From Trichinella spiralis (taxonomy: Eukaryota > Nematoda > Enoplea > Trichinellida > Trichinellidae), in NCBI GenBank assembly GCA_000181795.3, contig CM012954.1:17146843-17210842 (forward strand): a stretch of 64,000 bases of DNA, written 5' to 3'. A program made the position numbers and the translations under genes. This document shows, one piece after another, positions 25,887 through 37,157 of this stretch. Each line of letters begins with the position of its first letter. Positions within the stretch are counted from its first letter, which is position 1. Below the pieces are notes generated by a model. That model was not told the origin of the DNA. It saw nothing but the letters and a program-made list of their open reading frames with translations, and searched no databases.

Positions 25887-28574
25887 TTAAGGCAGCAATT
25901 TAGCAATGATGAATGTGGCAAGCGCAATCCAATGACTGATGAATGCCATCTCACGCCACATACTAATCGTATGCAGCGCGTTGTAGCCCTAGAGAATGAA
26001 AAAGGTTACTGCAAAAAAAAACTGTTTATCTATTATCTATGCTTATCTAGCATACCTGCTCTTCTGCTGAACCCGAATCATATACCATTCCAAGATACGT
26101 GAGATGGAACAGACCCAACAATGTAAATATCAAATTCACCAACAAAGTCAACGGATGAAACTATAGTCAGCATATTATTGACTTGATTTAATTGATTAAT
26201 TAATTTATTTATTTTTAAAATTTTCTTTTATTTTGCGTAATTTTTTAAAACTAAATTTAAATAAATAAAATTATGCCAAACTTACCCATTTTCTTTTATG
26301 GGTACAATTGCAATAGCATGATCGAGCTCGAATGCATGCTTGAAAAAGGCGTGCAAGTTTTTCCCTCAAAACTGCAATCAATAAGAATAATTAATTGATT
26401 AAAAATATTCTACCCTTACTATACTCTGAATAGCTGTAAAAGCCGAGTGATAAAAGAACGGCTGAAAGTTGAAAATTGTACCCCTGTAAAAAATTGAAAA
26501 AAAAATACAGATAAAGCATAACATAATTTAATATATTTACATGCAGTAAAGCGCTTATGCAAAATGTGCCAAAAACGGCAACAAAATGACCATGCAATTT
26601 AATCCTCTGGAATACATCTGAAAAAAATTTTTGTTTTTGGAAAACCTATCGTCATGTATTTTCTTCTTTTTAAATATCTAAAAAATATTTTGAAAAATAA
26701 CTGTAGAACATCAAATTCACTGCTGCAAATGAAAGAAGAAATGAAAATTTGTTTTTATAAGAGAAAGATAAGTTTTCAGAAAATAAATAAAATAATAAAA
26801 TATTACGTGTTTTCAAAAAGCTGTGAAATGGTCGATTCCAGGAAACGACGAGATTGACCAATGAACGTGGCCATTCACACTGCAACGGTTCTACCACTAA
26901 ATGTAGTGGACTGAAATGACAATAATTAACATGAATTGATTAATCAACAAAATTATTAAAAATATAAAAGTCATATTCACTTCGTCTCGTGATGCCATTC
27001 AAAGCCCGCTAGCAGTGCACAAGTTTGGGATACGAAACAAATAAAATAATGACTAGTGCGAAATGACTGCGCATCTCGAAACGCTATTATCCATCTGAAG
27101 TGAAGAAAAAACCAACCATCAATTGATGGGATCGAGTTTGCCGTTTTTACCGTTCTGCCAGACCTGTTGATCGTTCTCAGACGATTGGGAAAAAGCCACC
27201 AACTTAAGCAGGATGAATAGATCAAAAATAGAAACCCATATCCGCCACTGACCACAGCCCATCGGATACTGTTGAGCAAACACTGAAAATGAAATTTTTA
27301 CAAATCCATTGGAATTATGGGATAAAGAGACAAATTATTAGCAATTGAAAAGAGAAAAAAGTGAAACGCAACACGACAATTTTTCTTCTTCATCATTTCA
27401 CAATGCCTCTCAAAGCTAAGCCACGGCCCGCAGACGACCGTACCCACATCAGTCATGTAGCTGAAAAATGCTAACGGCTCGTGGCAAGCTGCTGTCCACT
27501 TTGATACACCAAAAGCAAACGACAAACTAATTTGCTTCATAGCGATAATCATCAAAGTGCCGGATAGCTTGTTAAACTCTTCGGCCGTCAGCAAAATAAA
27601 TTGACTAAACCAAACAACCATTTATTTACAACCAATTTAGATGGGCTAAAAGAAGAAATGGTGAATTGTTCCTTTACCAAAATAAAATATAAACCATTGC
27701 ATAACTGGACGTCAGCAGTGCTAAATATTGTGGACATAGCCAAATGCAAACGCGCATCCAGAAATAGCCAATTAGAACGCTGCTGACAGAATATATTACT
27801 AAATTGGAATGCCACAGGAAAACCGCAATCACACCCAACAAAGAACTGCTTAACAGAATCACTTCATCAGGTAGAAAACCTAAATTTTTAAATAATTCAC
27901 TTTACAAATACATATGTATGTATGTATTTGTAAAGTAATTGTTGGTTTTGTTTTCTTTCTTTCTTTGCTTTTATATTGTTTTTGTACATGTTGTTACGTT
28001 ATCAAAGTTCATAACATGTGAATAAGTAAAAATACATCCGATAATCCTGTAGTAAGTAAATTGTTGAAATTGTTATAAACCGTTGAAACTTAGAACCACA
28101 TGCTATCGTTTTCGTTTAGCAAATAATAATTATTACCAACTCGCATGTATTGAATGAACAACGGAAAAATGATATGAAAAATAAATGTTACTGTTGTTTT
28201 GAGTAGAATGTTGAAAAGAACAAAAAGACAAAGAGAGGACAGAGAAAATCAGATTTTTAAAAAAATTCAGCTAGTATTTTTTAAAAAAAAATATCGACCT
28301 GGAATCGATGAAATAAATGCTCACCTAGACAGCAAATTCCGTTTCTTAACAAGCACAACATGTAAAGTTGGATAATTTTTCTTCCCGTATCGCCGAATAA
28401 TATCTCTGCTATGCAAAAGTAATAAATGTCGAAAACTGTAGAATCTACAGTGTTGGCTTCGAAAGAAGCGGATACGTAGTCGTATTGGTCGTACAAAAAC
28501 CATGACACGTCCTCATCGTACATGACAACATCCTCATTCGGCATAGCATGAAAAATATAAAAACACAATAACAT
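25887..28574 (-). CDS. PORCN: Porcupine (PORCN/MOM-1) Wnt O-acyltransferase, MBOAT family
   Basis: This ER multi-pass enzyme attaches palmitoleate to a conserved Ser of Wnt proteins, which is needed for their secretion. Minus-strand exons, 5' to 3': 28574-28325, 27879-27678, 27604-27373, 27282-27164, 27094-26981, 26910-26807, 26617-26541, 26483-26414, 26371-26286, 26160-26056, 25988-25887, encoding 486 residues (human PORCN 461). Family landmarks are MIIAMKQISLSF, GTVVCGPWLSF, WPRSLVNLVVSWNRPFH (with the MBOAT Asn), SALLH (the invariant catalytic His, just before an intron), FQLSAVLLSLGFYSY, VLREKLARL, and YLGMVYDSG followed by a Trp-rich C-terminus. The first exon is acidic and poorly conserved, so the start could instead be an internal Met (MPNEDVV). 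The donor of exon 3 (GTTGCG) is weak and chosen by alignment. Intron 27095-27163 is 69 bases, open, and a multiple of three. The gene lies 199 bases downstream of ESF1 on the same strand and converges on ELAPOR. Confidence 0.9.
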
Positions 28575-28760
28575 CAAAACGAATAGAGATGAAAAGGTGA
28601 ATTTTTAACTGTATGCCAACAAATTTTAGCATTCACTGATCAATTTGACAGTAAAAATTGTAAAATAAAAGCAAAACAAAGCAAATATATACATATACTA
28701 TATGTATATGATTTAATTAATTGAGCAATCGAAAAACTAGAGAACAAATTCAACGTTGAT

Positions 28761-31700
28761 CATTGATGATCAATCAACGTTTCAGAGGGAAATGATGATG
28801 TTGTTTTCGACGGCGTTTTTCTTCAATTAGCCGTTCCATGCCAGCAGTTCGCTTAAAAGCTGGATCAGTTTGGTCAATGTTGAACAAATGTGACGTGTAA
28901 ATTGCTTGAAATCGAGGATCGTCCAAATTCAGCTGAAACTGATCGTCCAAATTGGCCATATCACGCCTCTTCTCATTAATTCCCTCTTTCAACAGCAATG
29001 TATGCAAATGATAATGTTGTGCTTTGTCGTCGGCTGCGGCCAGCAATTCCAATTCTCCAATTTCGTTCTTCACCTTCATCTGCTCTTCTTCTCCATCGGC
29101 ATCACCAACATGTCCACAAATATCCGTCTGCTGGTCATCGACGAGTCCAAGCCGAAGTTTGCGCTTCTCTTCGGCTTTAAGTTTGTTTTCCAGCTTACGT
29201 TGACGTCTTTTTGCACGCCTCTTTTCCAAATAACGTTGCCATGGGGTAGCGTCCTTCACTTGAGCATCACGTCGACGTTGCTTTTCCACTTCTTGCGCTT
29301 TTCTTTCCAATTCTGGATCGAAAGTTATTTCCATGTCAATATCATCACTGTTTGAATTATCGCTCTCTTCGGCATCGGCTAATTGTTCACCACCACCACT
29401 GGTCGACTTGTTCAATAGCTGATGATACTGTTCAATCGGATTATTCGCCTTTTTCGTTGCCTTCAAATCGCTTTCTTCGTTCCAATCATATTTATCCTCA
29501 TCTTCTTTTTCCAACAATTCACCAACGTCCACTTCTTCATCACTTTCACTACTGGCCAATAAATCATGCAAATCTATATCGTCGAAATTTTTCACAGCAT
29601 CAAATGCTTGTCGAATTTTCTGCGTTCGATGATAGTCGGTTTCGTCCCAAGTCAAATCGACTTTCGTCTGGCACAAAGCGGTAGTTCTGAAATAATTCGG
29701 ACGATAACCGACGACAGCATTCACATCCGAAGCGCTATCTTTAATTTTCGACTCATCAAACGTCATTTCATCCGGTACAAATCTGAAAAACAAAAATCTC
29801 TCGTTTTCCCATATTGAATATTTGAAAAAGACACCAATTGTTCCATTTATATCATATAGAGACACGTAACGCAATTTCGAAACATCAAATCAAATATCAC
29901 TATCTCAACGACGATTTCCAATGAACAAGTTCCCTTTCTAACCTCTAGCGATTAATAAATATTTCCATTGCTACTTAAACAAACATCACCAAACGCAACA
30001 GGCCTCATTTCACGCCCTTTACAGTATACCATGCGAGTTGCCTTTGCGCAAGCAATTCGTGGAACAATTCAATCTTTTTCACACTCAGAAAAATAGATAT
30101 ACAAAAAAAACAAGAAAAACCGGTGTTACTTGACCATCATTAAATCTGGCGCTATCGTAAAATATTTCAATTTCAGAATGTTGCAAAGTTTTATTACAGT
30201 GGCCCATTTTGAGAATGGAAATTTTCGTCATTGAAATGGGGCTAGTTTGGCAAATTATTTCCAAAAATAAATTTTCACATGGTTTTAGATTACAAGGGAA
30301 ATCATTTCAGTTCGTATCATTTTGAATGTGTTTTCCTTTTTTTTTCTATCTTAGTTTTTTATCAACTTGCGCTTTTATATGTTATTTTATTATTCGTTGC
30401 TTGGAAGAGAAGATTTTTTCACCAATGGTATGAAAACCAATTTATAGAAAGAATTCCTTTTTTTTCCCCTCTGTTTGATGATCATATCAATAAAACATGT
30501 GCAATTTATCATTAGTTGTAAATTTTAGCATGAGAAAAAAGGGAAATTCTCATTTTGTTGACGTTGTTGTAGGCTGTATCAAGTTGTTTGTAAAAGAGAT
30601 TCCATTGGTAAATCAAATAAAATTGCAACACAACAAATTCAATGTTTGCACAACATGTTGAGAAAATATTTTTTTTACATGGAATGAAAATTTCAATTAT
30701 TTACCTGAAATCCATTTTCAAAGTGCTATTCAAATATTCTGTACCGTCACAAGCTTCATAGATCGTGTTTGCCGTGGCTGCACTGTCGCACTCGACAACG
30801 GCATAAAAATAACGTAAACGATTCAACTGATACTGACGCACTCTTCTCATGTATCGTTGCCATTCGGTTGTATTTTTTTTCAATTCGAAATTCAAATTTT
30901 CGTCATCCTGTCGTTCAATTTCGACAATTTCCTTGGGGCCAGAAATCCGTTCTTCTTCCATGCGACGAAGTCCAAATTCGGACGGAAAAATTTTCACAGA
31001 CAACACTGATCCATCGATTGGTTTGAACGAATTCAACAAAACAAATAAATCCTCAGCCTGAAAAATAAATAATTCAATTCCAACAAAAATGATGATTCCA
31101 CTTTGAGCATTATTCGTAATATTTAAATAAATGAGAGATGTGAATGAAATTTTCATACACGAATTCGGTCCCAATCTAAATTGCAAATCGCCAATCGTTT
31201 TGTTGGCTTTTCAGTACGTGGTGCATCAGCGTCCAATTCACCCCAGTCGGAATCGCTCGATTCCATCTCACCAAAATTCCATTCTTCTGTTTCATCACTA
31301 CTATCCGACGACGATATATTACCATGACCACGAGCCAAATCCAAATGAATCATTTCCTCCTCTTCCTCATCATCACCTTCTTCTTGCTGTTCTTGTTGCT
31401 CGTCTTCACTTTTCAATTCAGCCGTATCTTTTTCAACAATTTCACTTCTCGTAATCAATTCATGCCCATCTTCGACCACTGGTGTCGTCTGATCATCTGC
31501 AGACTGATCGTCGTCGGAATGGATATCATAAAATTTTCGCATATTCTCTTCAGTACTACGATGATATGGACGTCCACGTTTGTCGACAGTGTATTCCAAT
31601 TTGAAATTCGGATCGGTGAACATTGACGAAAATCGATCGTCAATTTTCACTTTTCGAATTTTTCTGGGCATCTGTCGAAATTTTGGATCCCAAGAAACAT

Positions 31701-32849
31701 GGGCGAAACGTTTGTCCTTTTTAAATTCGCTCATTTTTCTGTCTTTGATTTCCTAAAGACAACCATAATTAACAGAAAATAGAAACTCACTACATAAATA
31801 GTAATACAACTTCATTTTCAAATAAAAATTAGCTTCTATTCGTTTTAATGATCCGAATTCTAAGAAACATCACGGATATTATTGGGTGAATTTTCTAAAC
31901 TGAATCTTAATTTTAAAAATTTATCTGCTTTTTTTAATTTCATATTTTACAAATATTCATTTTTTCACCAATGTATGAACTTTTTCTTTTATTTTCTTAA
32001 ATACGCATAATGCCATACTGAATCACTTCATTTATCTTTGATCTCGTTACACGTGTTTGTTCACGGTAATTTTAACACCAATTGATAAAAGTAAAAATAA
32101 TAAAATGAACAAACGTATTTATCATATAATATATATGGAGAATCAATTGCTCTTTCAAATGAAATATGACACTGCTAAAACTAAACAGAAGACTACTTTC
32201 AACATCGAACAACTAACAAATTACATCGTACCAATGCATTATTTACCTGCAAACAATATTATGATTAATTTAACAACTCAGATTGTGATTGTGATAAAAA
32301 GTGCATGATGAAAAAAAATAACTATAAATAAGCCTAAATATTAAACAAAACATTATTTCATTTGCGCTTGTGGTAATACGAGTTTTTATCAGAATGACAA
32401 AACTGTCGAGCAAAACTACAGACCAAATTATATACCGTATACTTTGAAAATTAAAGTTTAAGATTCCAAGCGGATTACTGTAAGTTGATGTTCTTGCATT
32501 TTTTTGATTTTTTTAATTTTATCGCAACAATCTGTAATGTGCTAATTTATTTTTTATCGTAAGACGTAGGATTTTTAATGCGAACAAGACTTTATGAAAA
32601 CTGAGATATCTCTTTTATACTGGCAAATGATTTTGTTGTTGGCTGCGTAATATTTGACATTTAAAAGACAATGATTTAAATAAACAAAATTTAGCTTAAA
32701 AATATTTTTCAACATTGTAATGCAGTTATTTACTTAAAGCATACAACTGCTGATTGACCTTTGATAAACTGGCAAAAAGTCCACGTTTATACTTAATTTA
32801 TTATTAAGCGTGTGTATGCTGCGTACCGTAGGAAATATATTTTTTTATG
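28761..32849. repeat. Left copy of a 4.1 kb duplicated block (ESF1)
   Basis: The block contains the whole ESF1 gene and about 1.1 kb upstream of it. It matches 32860-36944 with few differences and ends at the second 10-N gap. As with the Shal block, the geometry suggests two unmerged contigs or haplotypes. Confidence 0.9.
28774..31734 (-). CDS. ESF1: ESF1 homologue, nucleolar pre-rRNA processing factor (copy 1)
   Basis: ESF1 is a nucleolar protein needed for early 18S rRNA processing in 40S ribosome assembly. Exons on the minus strand: 31734-31159, 31057-30705, 29782-28774, coding for 645 residues (human ESF1 is about 850, so the acidic spacers are shorter here). The start MSEFKKDKRFAHVSWDPKF and the following KIDDRFSSMF are family landmarks. 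A long acidic Asp/Glu/Ser-rich segment follows (about residues 70-175). Next come NSFKP, SVKIFPSEFG and the YFYAVVECDS core, then VDLTWDETDYHR, a basic KRRAKRRQRKLENKLKAEEKRK coiled segment, and the conserved C-terminal DPRFQAIYTSHLFNIDQTDPAFK motif. The protein ends HHHFPLKR. Copy 2 at 32869-35834 is nearly identical; this copy's 3' end, which does not touch a gap, is more trustworthy. Confidence 0.92.
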
Positions 32850-32859
32850 NNNNNNNNNN
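32850..32859. other. Assembly gap (10 N)
   Basis: Ten Ns separate two near-identical copies of the ESF1 region. The sequence resumes at the same base where copy 1 begins (CATTGATGATC). Confidence 0.98.
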
Positions 32860-35800
32860 CATTGATGATCAATCAACGGTTTGCAGAGGGAAATGATGAT
32901 GTTGTTTTCGACGGCGTTTTTCTTCAATTAGCCGTTCCATGCCAGCAGTTCGCTTAAAAGCTGGATCAGTTTGGTCAATGTTGAACAAATGTGACGTGTA
33001 AATTGCTTGAAATCGAGGATCGTCCAAATTCAGCTGAAACTGATCGTCCAAATTGGCCATATCACGCCTCTTCTCATTAATTCCCTCTTTCAACAGCAAT
33101 GTATGCAAATGATAATGTTGTGCTTTGTCGTCGGCTGCGGCCAGCAATTCCAATTCTCCAATTTCGTTCTTCACCTTCATCTGCTCTTCTTCTCCATCGG
33201 CATCACCAACATGTCCACAAATATCCGTCTGCTGGTCATCGACGAGTCCAAGCCGAAGTTTGCGCTTCTCTTCGGCTTTAAGTTTGTTTTCCAGCTTACG
33301 TTGACGTCTTTTTGCACGCCTCTTTTCCAAATAACGTTGCCATGGGGTAGCGTCCTTCACTTGAGCATCACGTCGACGTTGCTTTTCCACTTCTTGCGCT
33401 TTTCTTTCCAATTCTGGATCGAAAGTTATTTCCATGTCAATATCATCACTGTTTGAATTATCGCTCTCTTCGGCATCGGCTAATTGTTCACCACCACCAC
33501 TGGTCGACTTGTTCAATAGCTGATGATACTGTTCAATCGGATTATTCGCCTTTTTCGTTGCCTTCAAATCGCTTTCTTCGTTCCAATCATATTTATCCTC
33601 ATCTTCTTTTTCCAACAATTCACCAACTTCTTCTTCTTCATCACTTTCACTACTGGCCAATAAATCATGCAAATCTATATCGTCGAAATTTTTCACAGCA
33701 TCAAATGCTTGTCGAATTTTCTGCGTTCGATGATAGTCGGTTTCATCCCAAGTCAAATCGACTTTCGTCTGGCACAAAGCGGTAGTTCTGAAATAATTCG
33801 GACGATAACCGACGACAGCATTCACATCCGAAGCGCTATCTTTAATTTTCGACTCATCAAACGTCATTTCATCCGGTACAAATCTGAAAAACAAAAATCT
33901 CTCGTTTTCCCATATTGAATATTTGAAAAAGACACCAATTGTTCCATTTATATCATATAGAGACACGTAACGCAATTTCGAAACATCAAATCAAATATCA
34001 CTATCTCAACGACGATTTCCAATGAACAAGTTCCCTTTCTAACCTCTAGCGATTAATAAATATTTCCATTGCTACTTAAACAAACATCACCAAACGCAAC
34101 AGGCCTCATTTCACGCCCTTTACAGTATACCATGCGAGTTGCCTTTGCGCAAGCAATTCGTGGAACAATTCAATCTTTTTCACACTCAGAAAAATAGATA
34201 TACAAAAAAAACAAGAAAAACCGGTGTTACTTGACCATCATTAAATCTGGCGCTATCGTAAAAGATTTCAATTTCAGAATGTTGCAAAGTTTTATTACAG
34301 TGGCCCATTTTGAGAATGGAAATTTTCGTCATTGAAATGGGGCTAGTTTGGCAAATTATTTCCAAAAATAAATTTTCACATGGTTTTAGATTACAAGGGA
34401 AATCATTTCAGTTCGTATCATTTTGAATGTGTTTTCCTTTTTTTTTCTATCTTAGTTTTTTCTCAGCTTGCGCTTTTATATGTTATTTTATTATTCGTTG
34501 CTTGGAAGAGAAGATTTTTTCACCAATGGTATGAAAACCAATTTATAGAAAGAATTCCTTTTTTTCCCCTCTGTTTGATGATCATATCAATAAAACATGT
34601 GCAATTTATCATTAGTTGTAAATTTTAGCATGAGAAAAAAGGGAAATTCTCATTTTGTTGACGTTGTTGTAGGCTGTATCAAGTTGTTTGTAAAAGAGAT
34701 TCCATTGGTAAATCAAATAAAATTGCAACACAACAAATTCAATGTTTGCACAACATGTTGAGAAAATATTTTTTTTACATGGAATGAAAATTTCAATTAT
34801 TTACCTGAAATCCATTTTCAAAGTGCTATTCAAATATTCTGTACCGTCACAAGCTTCATAGATCGTGTTTGCCGTGGCTGCACTGTCGCACTCGACAACG
34901 GCATAAAAATAACGTAAACGATTCAACTGATACTGACGCACTCTTCTCATGTATCGTTGCCATTCGGTTGTATTTTTTTTCAATTCGAAATTCAAATTTT
35001 CGTCATCCTGTCGTTCAATTTCGACAATTTCCTTGGGGCCAGAAATCCGTTCTTCTTCCATGCGACGAAGTCCAAATTCGGACGGAAAAATTTTCACAGA
35101 CAACACTGATCCATCGATTGGTTTGAACGAATTCAACAAAACAAATAAATCCTCAGCCTGAAAAATAAATAATTCAATTCCAACAAAAATGATGATTCCA
35201 CCTTCAGCATTATTCGTAATATTTAAATAAATGAGAGATGTGAATGAAATTTTCATACACGAATTCGGTCCCAATCTAAATTGCAAATCGCCAATCGTTT
35301 TGTTGGCTTTTCAGTACGTGGCGCATCAGCGTCCAATTCACCCCAGTCGGAATCGCTCGATTCCATCTCACCAAAATTCCATTCTTCTGTTTCATCACTA
35401 CTATCCGACGACGATATATTACCATGACCACGAGCCAAATCCAAATGAATCATTTCCTCCTCTTCCTCATCATCACCTTCTTCTTGCTGTTCTTGTTGCT
35501 CGTCTTCACTTTTCAATTCAGCCGTATCTTTTTCAACAATTTCACTTCTCGTAATCAATTCATGCCCATCTTCGACCACTGGTGTCGTCTGATCATCTGC
35601 AGACTGATCGTCGTCGGAATGGATATCATAAAATTTTCGCATATTCTCTTCAGTACTACGATGATATGGACGTCCACGTTTGTCGACAGTGTATTCCAAT
35701 TTGAAATTCGGATCGGTGAACATTGACGAAAATCGATCGTCAATTTTCACTTTTCGAATTTTTCTGGGCATCTGTCGAAATTTTGGATCCCAAGAAACAT

Positions 35801-36944
35801 GGGCGAAACGTTTGTCCTTTTTAAATTCGCTCATTTTTCTTTGTCTTTGATTTCCTAAAGACAACCATAATTAACAGAAAATAGAAACTCACTACATAAA
35901 TAGTAATACAACTTCATTTTCAAATAAAAATTAGCTTCTATTCGCTTTAATGATCCGAATTCTAAGAAACATCACGGATATTATTGGGTGAATTTTATAA
36001 ACTGAATCTTAATTTTAAAAATTTATCTGCTTTTTTTAATTTCATATTTTACAAATATTCATTTTTTCACCAATATATGAACTTTTTCTTTTATTTTCTT
36101 AAATACGCATAATGCCATACTGAATCACTTCATTTATCTTTGATCTCGTTTCACGTGTTTGTTCACGTGTAATTTTAACACCAATTGATAAAAGTAAAAA
36201 TAATAAAATGAACAAACGTATTTATCATATAATATATATGGAGAATCAATTGCTCTTTCAAATGAAATATGACACTGCTAAAACTAAACAGAAGACTAAT
36301 TTCAACATCGAACGACTAACAAATTACATCGAACATCTATTTACCTGCAAACAATATTATGATTAATTTAACAACTCAGATTGTGATTGTGATAAAAAGT
36401 GCATGATGAAAAAAAAATAACTATAAATAAGCCTAAATATTAAACAAAACATTATTTCATTTGCGCTTGTGGTAATACGAGTTTTTATCAGAATGACAAA
36501 ACTGTCGAGCAAAACTACAGACCAAATTATATACCGTATACTTTGAAAATTAAAGTTTAAGATTCCAAGCGGATTACTGTAAGTTGATGTTCTTGCATTT
36601 TTTTGATTTTTTTAATTTTATCGCAACAATCTGTAATGTGCTAATTTATTTTTTATCGTAAGACGTAGGATTTTTAATGCGAACAAGACTTTATGAAAAC
36701 TGAGATATCTCTTTTATACTGGCAAATGATTTTGTTGTTGGCTGCGTAATATTTGACATTTAAAAGACAATGATTTAAATAAACAAAATTTAGCTTAAAA
36801 ATATTTTTCAACATTGTAATGCAGTTATTTACTTAAGCATACAACTGCTGATTGACCTTTGATAAACTGGCAAAAAGTCCACGTTTATACTTAATTATTA
36901 TTAAGCGTGTGTATGCTGCGTACCGTAGGAAATATTTTTTTATG
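32860..36944. repeat. Right copy of the 4.1 kb duplicated block (ESF1)
   Basis: This copy starts at the gap inside the ESF1 3' end and runs into the unique sequence upstream of the cysteinyl-tRNA synthetase gene. Differences from copy 1 are single bases and small indels, for example two extra bases just upstream of the start codon at about 35841. Confidence 0.9.
32869..35834 (-). CDS. ESF1: ESF1 homologue (copy 2, probably the same gene assembled twice)
   Basis: Exons on the minus strand are 35834-35259, 35157-34805 and 33883-32869. The protein matches copy 1 except for a two-residue change in the acidic linker (SDEEEEVGEL for SDEEVDVGEL) and the last residues: this copy reads FPLQTVD at its end where copy 1 reads FPLKR. 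The altered end lies within 30 bases of the N gap, where a few inserted bases shift the frame, so it looks like contig-end error. A slightly longer in-frame start (35864, TTG-initiated) exists only because of a 2-base indel and is unlikely. If the two copies are truly separate loci they would be a very recent tandem pair, but I favour a single gene. Confidence 0.85.
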
Positions 36945-37157
36945 TAATTTTAATCGTGGTAAGTTTTAATTATTATATCTTATGGATTTTGTATTGTGTA
37001 TACTTTTCTCTAATTTATTTTAATTCGCTATCTGACATTATATCGTTTAGTCATTATATGACAGCCTTTCGTTTGCATATTTTTTTCAAGAATGATTATT
37101 TAAAATTTATCTGAGTAAATTATTGCAGCTGGTATTTTGAGTGTTTTTTCAATAAAA
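35835..37157. other. Intergenic region between ESF1 and CARS (divergent)
   Basis: ESF1 (minus) and the cysteinyl-tRNA synthetase gene (plus) point away from each other across this 1.3 kb, so both promoters should lie here. I see no coding exon. A CTTTAG-like acceptor about 22 bases 5' of the ESF1 start and a TATTGCAG about 29 bases 5' of the CARS start could be trans-splice or 5' UTR splice sites. Confidence 0.55.

Noticed and set aside
28906-29684. Plus-strand open frames opposite ESF1, repeated in copy 2 (about 33007-33785)
   Set aside because: They are antisense to conserved ESF1 coding sequence. The acidic ESF1 segments give long Phe/His/Leu-rich frames on the other strand.
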